Under the pieces are notes generated by a model. The model made no database searches, was not told the origin of the DNA, and saw nothing but the letters and a program-made list of their open reading frames with translations. A program made the position numbers and the translations under genes. 12,214 bases of DNA from Marinosulfonomonas sp. PRT-SC04 (GTDB lineage: Bacteria > Pseudomonadota > Alphaproteobacteria > Rhodobacterales > Rhodobacteraceae), in assembly GCA_001321835.1 (NCBI GenBank), contig JPUR01000256.1, positions 1 to 12,214 of the forward strand. Direction: 5' to 3'. This document shows, one piece after another, positions 1 through 7,125 of this stretch (within the stretch, counting starts at the first letter, position 1; every line of letters starts with the position of its first letter).

Positions 1-2
1 AA

Positions 3-53
3 ATCAACAAGCTGGACGAGCTGATGCCGTGGCAGTATAAGTCAGAAATGTAG
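3..53 (+). CDS. IS66-family transposase TnpC, C-terminal tail (partial)
   Basis: Only 16 residues and the stop are present. They read INKLDELMPWQYKSEM. This matches the conserved C-terminal tail of IS66 DDE transposases, where an I-N-(R/K)-(L/I)-D-(E/D)-L-(L/M)-P-W string closes the protein. The transposase would catalyse cut and strand transfer of the element together with the accessory proteins TnpA and TnpB, which are not in this window. Too little is present to judge whether the gene is intact. The identification rests on this short motif and on the IS66-like terminal repeat directly downstream. Confidence 0.65.
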   Translation: MNKLDELMPWQYKSEM

Positions 54-68
54 GCGACGGACGCTTAC
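53..68 (+). repeat. IS66-type right terminal inverted repeat
   Basis: The stretch GGCGACGGACGCTTAC (53-68), read from the outside in, is GTAAGCGTCCGTCGCC. The GTAAGCG start is the hallmark of IS66-family ends. The matching left repeat is off-window, so the pairing could not be checked. Confidence 0.6.
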
Positions 69-433
69 ATTCAAACTCGCCACGACGTGAATGAATGCGC
101 AGACCATTTCAGGTCTGACACCGATGGAATTTGCGCCCCTTGCCACGCTGACCGAGGCGGGCGCCTTACCGCAAAATGCGTTGGGGGTGACTGAGGGCTA
201 CGGTCGGGCCCACCATCAAAGGCGTTGTTGATCGGTTGAAAAAACACGACCTGGTGCAGACCGAAAATGATAAAACCGACCGGCGCCGCACCATTGTGTC
301 GCTGACCCCGAAAGGCCGGGCACTATTGTCTGAACTGACACAGATCGCCCAGAAAATCAGCGCCGAAACGCTGGAGCCGCTTACCGATAGTGAGTAAACT
401 ATATTCCTGCACCTGTTGCGAAAACTGACCTGA
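69..433 (+). pseudogene. decayed MarR-family transcriptional regulator, 5' cut by the IS66 element
   Basis: Two frames together give a MarR-type winged-helix protein. Frame 1 (about 91-186) reads GLTPMEFAPLATL then LPQNALG, matching helices 2-3 of MarR proteins. Frame 2 (about 200-394) reads TIKGVVDRL, then a wing with DKTDRRRTIVSLTPKGRALL, the D-x-R-R and L-T-x-x-G signatures of the family. The join near 187-200 needs a frameshift and looks a few codons short, so a small deletion is likely. A TAA at 395-397 interrupts a tail that continues as TIFLHLLRKLT to TGA at 431-433; a single CAA to TAA change would explain it. The 5' part is missing or scrambled next to the IS66 end. It cannot make a working regulator. 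It converges on the ABC operon; whether the ancestor regulated that operon is unknown. Confidence 0.85.
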
Positions 434-470
434 TATTCTTCTTCTTTTCCAAACGCCATTTTCAGTAACC

Positions 471-510
471 GGAAACAAAGTTCACCCCTAGTGTGGGTGA
501 ATTTTGTTCC
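471..510. terminator. long inverted repeat, probable bidirectional terminator after livF
   Basis: The core TTCACCC (481-487) pairs with GGGTGAA (495-501). The arms extend imperfectly outward to GGAAACAAAG on the left and TTTTGTTCC on the right, giving a stem of about 16 bp around a short loop. It lies about 50 nt beyond the livF stop on the minus strand and about 40 nt beyond the MarR pseudogene stop on the plus strand. That is the usual place for a shared terminator between convergent units. Neither side has a clean U-run, although the arms are rich in T and A at the base. Confidence 0.5.
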
Positions 511-561
511 TCCCATCAGGCCAACTGAAAATCGCTTGTAATATCCGCGCCGCAGGCATCC

Positions 562-1260
562 CTAAACCCCAACAAATCGCTGCAGCAAGCTTTTGTCCGC
601 CTTGATCGCATCAGGCGTTACAGTCAAAGCGCTGCGCCCATTCTCGATAAAGACGATTTTGTCGGCCACTTCCAGCACCGCATCCACCCGTTGTTCCACC
701 AAAATAATCGCCACGCCTTTTTCCTTCAGCATCACCACCACATCGCGGATCAGCGAAATCATCGAGGGTTGCAAGCCCTCGGTCGGCTCGTCCAGCAGCA
801 GCACTTTTGGCTCCAGACACAAGGCGCGCGCCGTGGCCAGCATTTGCTGCTCGCCACCTGACAGGGTTTCGGCCCGCTGGTGAAACCGTTCGCGCAAACG
901 CGGGAACATTTCCAGCACATGTTCGCGCACATCCGCCCCCTTGTCGCGGGTCATCAGACCGATTTGCAGGTTCTCGGCCACCGTCATTTCCGAAAACAAC
1001 CGCCGCCCTTGCGGGATATATCCGATCCCCAATCGGGGCACGCGGTAGGCCGGCAGACCACTAATTTCCTGCATCACCAGCTGCATGGATCCCGAGGTCA
1101 AAGGCACCAGCCCCATGATGGTTTTCATCACCGTGGTTTTGCCCGCGCCATTGCGCCCCAGCAGGCACAGAATTTCACCGGCCTGCACCTGTAATGACAG
1201 ATCGCGCAGAACTTGAACTTTGCCATATGAGGCATTGATATTGGTCAGATTTAACATCAT
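562..1260 (-). CDS. livF: HAAT-family ABC transporter ATP-binding protein LivF
   Basis: This is the second nucleotide-binding subunit of a branched-chain-amino-acid-type (HAAT) importer; it hydrolyses ATP on the cytoplasmic face to drive uptake. The 232-residue length is normal for LivF. Visible motifs are Walker A GRNGAGKT (35-42), Q-loop Gln84, signature LSGGEQQ (133-139) and Walker B LLLDEP (about 154-159). LVEQ (187-190) has Gln at the usual switch-His position, a known LivF trait that separates it from LivG. Its ATG overlaps the livG stop by 4 nt, so translation is probably coupled. A second ATG follows at once and could be the true start. It is the last gene of the operon. The substrate cannot be told from this subunit. 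Confidence 0.93.
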   Translation of the reverse strand: MMLNLTNINASYGKVQVLRDLSLQVQAGEILCLLGRNGAGKTTVMKTIMGLVPLTSGSMQLVMQEISGLPAYRVPRLGIGYIPQGRRLFSEMTVAENLQIGLMTRDKGADVREHVLEMFPRLRERFHQRAETLSGGEQQMLATARALCLEPKVLLLDEPTEGLQPSMISLIRDVVVMLKEKGVAIILVEQRVDAVLEVADKIVFIENGRSALTVTPDAIKADKSLLQRFVGV

Positions 1261-1976
1261 CCCCCCAGATATGCGGCTTGTACCAACGGATTGGCATGGA
1301 TTTCTTCGGGTGTGCCCTCGGCGATGATTTCGCCAAAGCTTAGCACGGTAATTCGGTCGGCCAGCGCCATCACCACTGGGATGTTATGCTCGATCAACAG
1401 CACCGTGGTGTTGGCTGAAACCTCGCGGATCAGAGCGATGAATTCTTCGATCTCGCCATCTGACAGCCCTTGAGTTGGCTCGTCCAATATCAGGAGTTTG
1501 GGTTCCTGTCCCAGCCCCATCGCAATCTCGACCAAACGTTGATGACCATAGGCCAGATCACCGGCGGTTTGCTCTGCGCGACTGTCGAGCCCAACACGTT
1601 TCAGGGCAATGGTGGTTTCCTTATCCAGCTGTTTCTGGTTGCGCCCCAAACGGCGTTGCACGGCCAGTGCGACGTTTTCATACACCGTCAGATTACCAAA
1701 AATCGAGGTGATCTGAAAGGTATAGGCCATGCCCATCGCGATGCGTTTATGGGCGGGCATGTTGGTGACGTCTTGACCCTGAAAATGAATGCTGCCGCTG
1801 CTGGCTTTGATCCGCCCACACAGCATTGAGACCAGCGTGGTTTTACCCGCGCCATTGGGGCCGATCAGGGCGCGGATTTGGCCCTGTTTCAGCGTGAAGT
1901 CGACATTTCGAACGGCCTTCACACCGCCGAAATTTTGGGACAGTCCGTGGGTGGTCAGTAAAGTTACGGCAGCCAT
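1257..1976 (-). CDS. livG: HAAT-family ABC transporter ATP-binding protein LivG
   Basis: This is the first nucleotide-binding subunit of the importer. Motifs, numbered from the chosen ATG, are Walker A GPNGAGKT (39-46), the Q-loop Gln in YTFQ (88), the LivG-type signature LAYGHQR (141-147), Walker B LLILDEP (161-167) and the switch His in LLIEH (197). The frame is open three codons further, to a GTG at 1985. I chose the ATG at 1974-1976 because AAAGGTGG lies about 6 nt upstream of it, whereas the same sequence is too close to the GTG. The product is 239 residues, close to family size. It overlaps livM by 13 nt and livF by 4 nt. Confidence 0.93.
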   Translation of the reverse strand: MAAVTLLTTHGLSQNFGGVKAVRNVDFTLKQGQIRALIGPNGAGKTTLVSMLCGRIKASSGSIHFQGQDVTNMPAHKRIAMGMAYTFQITSIFGNLTVYENVALAVQRRLGRNQKQLDKETTIALKRVGLDSRAEQTAGDLAYGHQRLVEIAMGLGQEPKLLILDEPTQGLSDGEIEEFIALIREVSANTTVLLIEHNIPVVMALADRITVLSFGEIIAEGTPEEIHANPLVQAAYLGG

Positions 1977-2899
1977 TTTGCCCACCTTTCGCGTATAATT
2001 CCCATCAGCCCGTTGCGGGCAAACATGGTTAACAAAACCAGAACCACACCGACAACCAGCATATAGGCGTCGGTGATGCCACTGGACAGATCAATCAGAT
2101 AGAACATGAACAAGGCGCCAACAAAGGGGCCGATCACCGTGCCCGCTCCGCCCAGCAACACCCACAATAGTGGGAAGATTGAGTATGGAACTTGGGCGAA
2201 ACTGGCCCCGACATAACCGAACAATGCCCCGTAAGCCGCCCCTGCCATGCCCGAAACCGTGCCCGACAAAACCACCGCCGCCAGCTTGTGACGCCAGACA
2301 TCATAGCCCAGCATTTTGGCGCGTTCCTCGTTTTCTCGAATGGCGATCAACACCCGGCCCATCGGCGCGCGCACCAGCCACAGGGTGCCGAGCATCACGA
2401 TGGAAAACAACAACAGCGCGGCGAAATAGCGGATGGTCGGATCGCTTAAATCCAGCCCGAAAATCTGGCGCACCGATTGCTGGATTACGAAACCTTCATC
2501 GCCGCGGGTGATCGATCCGAAATACAAAATAGTCAGAAAAACGGTCTGCGAGAACATCAGCGTGACGATCATGAACCCAACCCCGATGGTGCGCAGTGCC
2601 AGCAAGCCGACCAGCAGCGAAAACAGCACCGAGGTCAGCACCCCGATGACAAACGCAGGTCCAATCGACAGGCCAAGCTGCGTCACCGACAGACCCATGC
2701 CATACATCCCCGCCACGAAAAACATCGCATGGCCAAGGCTGAGCAGACCAGTGTAGCCAAACATAATATTATAGCCCATCGCGAAGGTGGCCATCACCAT
2801 AACGCGGGCCAGATTGCCGTGATGATAGGCGGGCAGAATGAACTGTAATGCAATCAAAAGCGCGATCAGGCCCAGATGCAGGGGAATGATTTTTTTCAT
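1964..2899 (-). CDS. livM: HAAT-family ABC transporter permease LivM
   Basis: One of two inner-membrane permease subunits forming the translocation path with LivH. The 311-residue protein is strongly hydrophobic, with about eight to ten predicted membrane segments. The LivM hallmark is GYNIMFGYTGLLSLGHAMFF (42-61). The cytoplasmic coupling loop GRVLIAIRENEERAKMLGYD (181-200) contacts the ATPases, and a C-terminal Gly-rich stretch GGAGTVIGPFVGA (250-262) is typical of the family. Its ATG overlaps the livH stop by 4 nt. The start codon is well placed, and the N-terminus MKKIIPLHLG leads straight into the first membrane helix. No frame damage is seen. Confidence 0.93.
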   Translation of the reverse strand: MKKIIPLHLGLIALLIALQFILPAYHHGNLARVMVMATFAMGYNIMFGYTGLLSLGHAMFFVAGMYGMGLSVTQLGLSIGPAFVIGVLTSVLFSLLVGLLALRTIGVGFMIVTLMFSQTVFLTILYFGSITRGDEGFVIQQSVRQIFGLDLSDPTIRYFAALLLFSIVMLGTLWLVRAPMGRVLIAIRENEERAKMLGYDVWRHKLAAVVLSGTVSGMAGAAYGALFGYVGASFAQVPYSIFPLLWVLLGGAGTVIGPFVGALFMFYLIDLSSGITDAYMLVVGVVLVLLTMFARNGLMGIIRERWAKWLP

Positions 2900-3822
2900 A
2901 CGGCTTTGGCTCCGAACAATCCTTGTGGGCGGTACACCAGCACCATCGCCACCAATAATGTCGCCAGCATTTTCGCCAGCGTCGGGGTGAAGAACACCGA
3001 TATGATGCCATCAGACAGACCGATCAAAATCGCCGCCACCACGGTGCCGCGCAAACTGCCCAGCCCGCCGATGATCACCACGATGAATGACAGCAACAAC
3101 GGATCAGCCCCCATCAGATAATGCGCCTGCTGGATCGGCACCACCAGCACCGCGCCCAGTGCCGCCAACGCCGCGCCCATGCCAAACACCAACGCATAGA
3201 TCCGCTCGACCGGAATGCCAAAGGCTTGGGCGATCTCGCTGTCCAGCTGGGTGGCCCGCAGGATCAGACCGATCTTGGTTTTGGTCATCAGCAGCCAGAC
3301 CCCGATCAGGGTGACAATGGCGGCGACAATGACGAATAATTTGTAACTCGTGGTGCTCAGCCCCCACGGCCAATACATCTGAAATCCGTTCTCGCCAAAC
3401 TCAAACCACGGCAGCGCCAAACGGGTGTTGAACGGCGGTGCAACAGGGCGTGCATCTGGTCCATAGGTCATCAAAGTGACCTGCTGGATGATGTACATAA
3501 GGCCGATGGTGGCAACGATTGTGCGCTCTGGGTCATAGTCGACGCGGCGCAAAATCAGCCAATCGGCCGCCCCCGCCAGAAGACCCACCAGTAGCGGCGC
3601 AATGATCAATGCGGCGACAAATCCAATCGCGGCGGATCCGCCCAGCATATTGGTGATCCACCATGCCAAAACTGCGCCCAGCATGAAGAATTCGCCGTGC
3701 GCTACGTTGACCACGCGCATGACGCCAAACACCAGTGATAACCCGAGTGCGGTCAGGGTTAAAACGGAGGCCTGCACCAGCCCTTCGAGCATGGCAAGCA
3801 TAAGATGGGGGCCAAATTCCAT
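2896..3822 (-). CDS. livH: HAAT-family ABC transporter permease LivH
   Basis: This is the partner permease of LivM. The 308-residue protein has the LivH signature VMRVVNVAHGEFFMLGA (34-50). Its coupling loop is KIGLILRATQLDSEIAQAFG (183-202), and IGGLGSLRGTVVAAI (251-265) lies near the C-terminus, with hydrophobic segments throughout. It lies 97 nt after the binding protein gene, with a strong hairpin in the gap, and overlaps livM by 4 nt. The Shine-Dalgarno before the ATG at 3822 is weak; ATG codons at residues 8 and 11 are alternatives, but the family usually has a short leader like this one. Weak initiation would fit a permease made in smaller amounts than the binding protein. Confidence 0.92.
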   Translation of the reverse strand: MEFGPHLMLAMLEGLVQASVLTLTALGLSLVFGVMRVVNVAHGEFFMLGAVLAWWITNMLGGSAAIGFVAALIIAPLLVGLLAGAADWLILRRVDYDPERTIVATIGLMYIIQQVTLMTYGPDARPVAPPFNTRLALPWFEFGENGFQMYWPWGLSTTSYKLFVIVAAIVTLIGVWLLMTKTKIGLILRATQLDSEIAQAFGIPVERIYALVFGMGAALAALGAVLVVPIQQAHYLMGADPLLLSFIVVIIGGLGSLRGTVVAAILIGLSDGIISVFFTPTLAKMLATLLVAMVLVYRPQGLFGAKAV

Positions 3823-3871
3823 GGGGGATTACTGCTCTTTTATGATGTTGGAATGTTGTTTGAGGCGGGGG

Positions 3872-3901
3872 CCCTTTCGCCACCAGTTTGCGGCGAAAGG
3901 G
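3872..3901. promoter_or_regulatory. perfect 10-bp hairpin between binding-protein gene and livH
   Basis: CCCTTTCGCC (3872-3881) pairs perfectly with GGCGAAAGGG (3892-3901) around a 10-nt loop. In the operon's minus-strand transcript it lies just after the binding protein stop and before livH, with no U-run after it. That arrangement fits a processing or mRNA-stabilising hairpin, or a leaky attenuator, which in ABC operons keeps binding protein levels above those of the membrane parts. On the plus strand it is followed by TGTTTTT, so it could also stop antisense transcription. Confidence 0.65.
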
Positions 3902-3919
3902 TGTTTTTGGTCGGCTGCT

Positions 3920-5203
3920 TTAGAACGATTGCGTGGTGTAATCGACCTCGTCTGGATAGAATCCATCCTCAAGCGAGGTGGTGTGTTTGACCACCATTTT
4001 GCCGTTCTCGACCTTGGAGATATACTGCGGTCCGAACACCTGATGGGTCTTGCCGTTGAACAATTTGGCCCCTTGCGGATGCTCATTGCTTTCGGGCATA
4101 TCGGTGATCGCCTCGACCGCTTCAATCAGCTTGGTACGATCTTCAATACCATTGTAACCGGCTGCTTCCATGCCGTCCTTAATGGTGAACAGGGTCTCCC
4201 AACAGCCGAACATATGCGAGTAGGTCGAGACGTCTTTGGGGTCATCCACCGAGGCCCCGTTATCATCAACACCGACCGCGGCGCGGAAGAATTTATCATA
4301 CTTGGTCTGGTCGTTCTGCGCATAGCGCGGCATGCCTTCCCAGAAATGCGTACCCTCAAGGAACTCCAACCCAGGTGTGGAGAAATCAACCGCTTCAAGC
4401 GAGTCAACAAAGCCGAAAATCTGCGGCGCGCTGGGGCCAAAGAACTCGCCCAGCTCCTTAACAAAAGTCAGAACCGAAGGGCCGACCATGACGTGATAAA
4501 TCACTTCAGTATCGCGTGGAATTTTCGGGAAATATTTGGTGAAAGATGTCTCGGACGGTGGAATGGCAATCTTCGCCACCACTTCGCCGCCTTGTTTTTC
4601 AATTGCTTCAGAAAAGAAATCGCGGTGATTGTGACCAAAGGCAAAATCAGGATAGATCATCGTGATTTTTTTACCCAGATTTTGGGCCACCCAAGGCGCC
4701 ATCGCCTGCACTTGGCTTTTCACATCGGTAATGCCGGGCTGCAAAGTGTAGCGGTTCAACATGCCAGAGGCGACGTGATGCCCCTCGGAAACCACGAAAT
4801 ACGGCATCTTCAACTCAGCCGCGCGTGGGGCCGAGCCGATCACCACATGGGAAAACAACGTGCCAAAGGCGATGTCACAGCCGTGCTGATTGGCGAATTT
4901 TTCCAACACCTCGGCACCGCGCCTTGGATCAGTCCCGTCATCCTCGGCGACGATTTCAATCGGGCGTCCGTTGATGCCGCCAAAGTCATTAATCACCTTG
5001 GCCGCGGCGTTTGTGGTGCGCTCATACCAGCGCCCGTAGGCCGCGCCAATGCCGGTGCGGTGCACCTGAAAGCCGATCTTGATCGGGGCACTGTGTGATC
5101 CGGCGTGGGCGAAACGGGTCACATCAGGCAGCGCCGCCGCGGCCCCGACAGCGGCCATGCCGGTCAGAATTTTGCGCCGGGTTGGCAATATAGTCTGTCC
5201 CAA
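3920..5203 (-). CDS. Tat-exported periplasmic substrate-binding protein of the HAAT ABC importer
   Basis: This is the receptor subunit that captures solute in the periplasm and delivers it to LivHMGF. The 427-residue protein begins with a twin-arginine signal: TRRKIL at 8-13, a hydrophobic Ala/Gly stretch (14-25), then FAHA before G35 as a likely cleavage site. The mature part starts IKIGFQVHRTG and continues with GGINGRPIEIVAEDDGTDP (75-93), typical of the Peripla_BP_6 (Leu/Ile/Val-binding-like) fold. The start is a TTG at 5201-5203. It is supported by AAGGAG ending 8 nt upstream and by giving the full Tat signal; no ATG is available there. The ligand could be amino acids, urea, amides or an aromatic or carboxylic compound; the sequence does not decide. 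It is the first gene of the operon. Confidence 0.9.
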   Translation of the reverse strand: MGQTILPTRRKILTGMAAVGAAAALPDVTRFAHAGSHSAPIKIGFQVHRTGIGAAYGRWYERTTNAAAKVINDFGGINGRPIEIVAEDDGTDPRRGAEVLEKFANQHGCDIAFGTLFSHVVIGSAPRAAELKMPYFVVSEGHHVASGMLNRYTLQPGITDVKSQVQAMAPWVAQNLGKKITMIYPDFAFGHNHRDFFSEAIEKQGGEVVAKIAIPPSETSFTKYFPKIPRDTEVIYHVMVGPSVLTFVKELGEFFGPSAPQIFGFVDSLEAVDFSTPGLEFLEGTHFWEGMPRYAQNDQTKYDKFFRAAVGVDDNGASVDDPKDVSTYSHMFGCWETLFTIKDGMEAAGYNGIEDRTKLIEAVEAITDMPESNEHPQGAKLFNGKTHQVFGPQYISKVENGKMVVKHTTSLEDGFYPDEVDYTTQSF

Positions 5204-5687
5204 TTTAATGTCTCCTTATCGGTTGGATCGAGCTGTTGGTCCGACGGTCCGTACATTTGACCCTTTCCTTGATTTTATCATTGGGTGCATCGGAAAATTT
5301 GTCCACCGCAAAAAAACGAATGGATCGATGCAAGCAGGCTTTGTTTGCAAGTGATTGAATGAAAACCTATCAAGGCGGTTGGTCAAAGCGCTCACCATCT
5401 TGGCAATCAGGTGTTCGGCGTCTTGAGCGCGTTCGGCGTTGGTTTGCCGAATGTTGATTTGATTGGCATGCCCACCAACGGGGTATTGGAACATAAGCTG
5501 TGTGAAACCGGTTTGATCACCATGCCCAGTTTGATCACCATGCAAGGGCGCGCATCCCATGTGGTGGTGGCTACGGGCCCCGAAAGATCGGGACCCGGCG
5601 ATTGTTGAGGGTGGCGTGCGACTGGGGCGCTACAGTGGATCGGATGCGGCGCGAAAGTTCGGCATCCAATGTTGTAAGCGGTAGGGG
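5204..5687. other. intergenic region: leader of the transporter operon and a possible decayed reading frame
   Basis: No recognisable gene is present. Bases 5204-5300 hold the leader of the binding-protein gene on the minus strand: AAGGAG before the TTG start, and a repeated GGTCCG (about 5239-5252). A plus-strand frame is open from 5363 to the stop ending at 5608. Its translation has a protein-like stretch, VFGVLSAFGVGLPNVDLIG, which I cannot assign. A second frame, about 5593-5684, reads DPAIVEGGVRLGRYSG. Together they could be a frameshifted remnant of one gene, but no start with a good ribosome site is visible. Inside are two copies of GTTTGATCACCATGC (5511-5525 and 5529-5543). A 9-bp hairpin with one mismatch lies at 5575-5596, without a T-run. 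Confidence 0.4.
5511..5546 (+). repeat. 18-bp tandem duplication with 15-bp identical cores
   Basis: GTTTGATCACCATGC occurs at 5511-5525 and again at 5529-5543, an 18-bp period. Each copy holds the palindrome TGATCA. The period is a multiple of three, so it duplicates six codons in the open plus-strand frame (ITMPSL, then ITMQGR). It may be a local slippage duplication in a decaying gene. A paired protein-binding site cannot be excluded. Confidence 0.7.
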
Positions 5688-6068
5688 TTAAGCCGTCGTG
5701 CTTGTCTCGTCAGATGCTGGTGCGCTGCGGACGATTTCGCTGATCAGCGTGTTGATGCGGTTTTTCAGCGTTTTGTTCTTGATGCTGGAAAGAGCCGCTG
5801 CAATGCGGGCGGTTTCCAGATCCATTGGCGGCATGCTATTATAGCTTTGCCCCTCCAGCCCTTCAAAGAAAAACGCAGGTGTAATGTTCAGCAGCTTTGA
5901 CAGCTCGAACATCCGGCTGGCGGAAACGCGGTTGGCACCGGTTTCGTATTTTTGCAGTTGCTGAAAGGAGATTCCCAGGTGGTCAGCAACATTTGATTGG
6001 GTCAATCCACGGATCGTGCGGATTTCTTTTATGCGTTTTCCGACATGAATATCTACTGGGTGTGGCAT
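5688..6068 (-). CDS. XRE-family helix-turn-helix transcriptional regulator
   Basis: This is a small (126-residue) DNA-binding protein of the Cro/C1 (XRE) type. The HTH spans about residues 9-66: GKRIKEIRTIRGLTQSNVADHL, then ISFQQLQKYETGANRVSASR as recognition helix and following turn, and FELSKLLNITPAFFFEGL closing the domain. This layout is common in alphaproteobacterial stand-alone repressors. The last 45 residues are polar and helical, with no known domain. The ATG at 6068 has AAGGA about 6 nt upstream. It is divergent from the LysR-like gene, sharing a 175-nt promoter region. Autoregulation and control of the divergent gene are plausible but only inferred. The target is unknown. Confidence 0.88.
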   Translation of the reverse strand: MPHPVDIHVGKRIKEIRTIRGLTQSNVADHLGISFQQLQKYETGANRVSASRMFELSKLLNITPAFFFEGLEGQSYNSMPPMDLETARIAAALSSIKNKTLKNRINTLISEIVRSAPASDETSTTA

Positions 6069-6243
6069 CTGGTTTCCTTACCTGTTTCTCGCTATCCGAG
6101 CATCCACTGTTTGAGAAATCTATCAATCTGTTACCTGTAACCCCAAATGGATTATGCATTAGACATTGATGGATGATTTGCTTACCATCGCTCGGTATTA
6201 ACCACATAGTTTTGTCTATCAGTATGTAAAGAATGGAGTATTT
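6069..6243. promoter_or_regulatory. divergent promoter region with a palindrome and repeated TTACCTGT
   Basis: This gap must hold promoters for both the XRE gene (minus) and the LysR-like gene (plus). GTTACCTGTAAC (6130-6141) is a perfect 5-bp-arm palindrome, and the same word TTACCTGT recurs at 6078-6085, just upstream of the XRE start. Such a pair fits operator sites for the XRE regulator. TTTCTC (6085-6090) and GAGAAA (6113-6118) form a further loose inverted repeat. I could not pick convincing -35/-10 pairs in either direction. GGAG 5 nt before the plus-strand ATG is a good ribosome site. Confidence 0.4.
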
Positions 6244-7116
6244 ATGGTTAAGGATCGAAGCTCGTCGTTGTTGTTTGAATTGCTCAGATCGTTCACGACG
6301 CTGGCCCGCACGCTCAACCTATCCAAAGCGATCGAGGAGCTGGGCAGCACCAGACAGACCGTTCGCCGGCATATCAGCATTTTAGAGGAGCATAAGGGTG
6401 ACCCTCTATTTCGGCTGGAGGATCGGCAGTATCATTTGACTGCCGCGGGGGAGCGCTCTTTGCCTGAAGCCAAGGAACTGATGGCGCGCGGCGAGGCATG
6501 GTTGAACAATCAAACCGGCCATATTGCTGGGCTTTCGCACATTATTTTTGAGGAAGACGCAAAATTTTCATATTATTTGCAGCAGCACCCGCTGGGGCGA
6601 TTATGGGAGGATGGGGCGTCGTTGTTGCAGCAGGGATTTCAATGCTGGGCGGATGCCAAGGGGCAAATCGAGGCCGATGCATTTGCGCCACTTCGGCCTT
6701 ATTTGGTGATTTATCGCCAGTTTGGAAATAACTGGATCTGTGTCGAGGTCGGCAGCAAGTCTTCTTATGCAAACTGGCAGGGCTGGCATTGGGCGCGCAG
6801 TAGTGTTGGCACTGAAATTCCCGATTTGCTGGGCGGGGCGGGGTTTGCCGATTTGTTGTTAAAGCCGTTTCAGGAGGTGCGTGACCAAGAGACCCTGCGA
6901 CTGGATCACATCCACACGCAATTGCCGGATAAGGACTACAAAGAGATGATTCCGATCAGTTATCAAAGGTTGCTGCTGGGGTGCCAATTTCCGGATGGTA
7001 ATTTTGCCTTGGCGATGCTGGTGAACCGGACACATAATGTATCGATTGAAAGCCTAAGTGATGCGCAAGTGAAATCAATGCCCAAAGAATTTTTGATGGA
7101 TATAAATATTTTATAA
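6244..7116 (+). CDS. LysR-type HTH regulator with an unassigned C-terminal half
   Basis: The first 70 residues form a LysR-like winged HTH: FTTLARTLNLSKAIEELGST, then RQTVRRHISILEEHKGDPLF and LTAAGERSL, the usual A-x-x-L-x-x-(S/T)-x-x-x-(V)-x-x-x-I-x-x-L-E pattern. After the linker helix, residues about 100-290 do not resemble the two-lobed LysR effector domain. They are short, rich in Trp, Leu and Gln, and include a stretch around YLVIYRQFGNNWICVEVGSK (153-172) that could be a PAS- or sensor-like sheet. The protein is 290 residues, near normal LysR length, but the ligand domain is different. The ATG follows GGAG by 5 nt. It is 66 nt upstream of the GNAT-like gene and divergent from the XRE gene. 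It probably senses a signal and controls itself or its neighbour; this is inferred. Confidence 0.75.
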   Translation: MVKDRSSSLLFELLRSFTTLARTLNLSKAIEELGSTRQTVRRHISILEEHKGDPLFRLEDRQYHLTAAGERSLPEAKELMARGEAWLNNQTGHIAGLSHIIFEEDAKFSYYLQQHPLGRLWEDGASLLQQGFQCWADAKGQIEADAFAPLRPYLVIYRQFGNNWICVEVGSKSSYANWQGWHWARSSVGTEIPDLLGGAGFADLLLKPFQEVRDQETLRLDHIHTQLPDKDYKEMIPISYQRLLLGCQFPDGNFALAMLVNRTHNVSIESLSDAQVKSMPKEFLMDINIL

Positions 7117-7125
7117 TTTGTCCCC

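Larger units (their letters stand above)
1..68 (+). mobile_element. right end of an IS66-family insertion sequence (partial)
   Basis: The window opens inside an insertion sequence. An open frame from base 3 to the stop at 51-53 encodes the typical C-terminal tail of an IS66 transposase. Fifteen bases later the sequence reaches ACGCTTAC (61-68), which read inward from the end is GTAAGCGT, the terminal pattern known for IS66-family inverted repeats. The transposase gene of this family normally ends very close to the right end, as here. The element boundary is therefore placed at base 68. IS66 elements usually make 8-bp target duplications, so ATTCAAAC (69-76) is the predicted right copy. The left end and left copy lie outside the window. 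Confidence 0.7.

Noticed and set aside
3602..5098. A long (498-codon) open frame on the plus strand opposite the binding protein and livH
   Set aside because: It runs antisense to two clear ABC transporter genes, its translation resembles no family, and its openness is a by-product of codon bias on the coding strand.
5216..5560. A 114-codon minus-strand frame upstream of the binding-protein gene
   Set aside because: Its composition is not protein-like and it covers the leader and ribosome site of the binding-protein gene.
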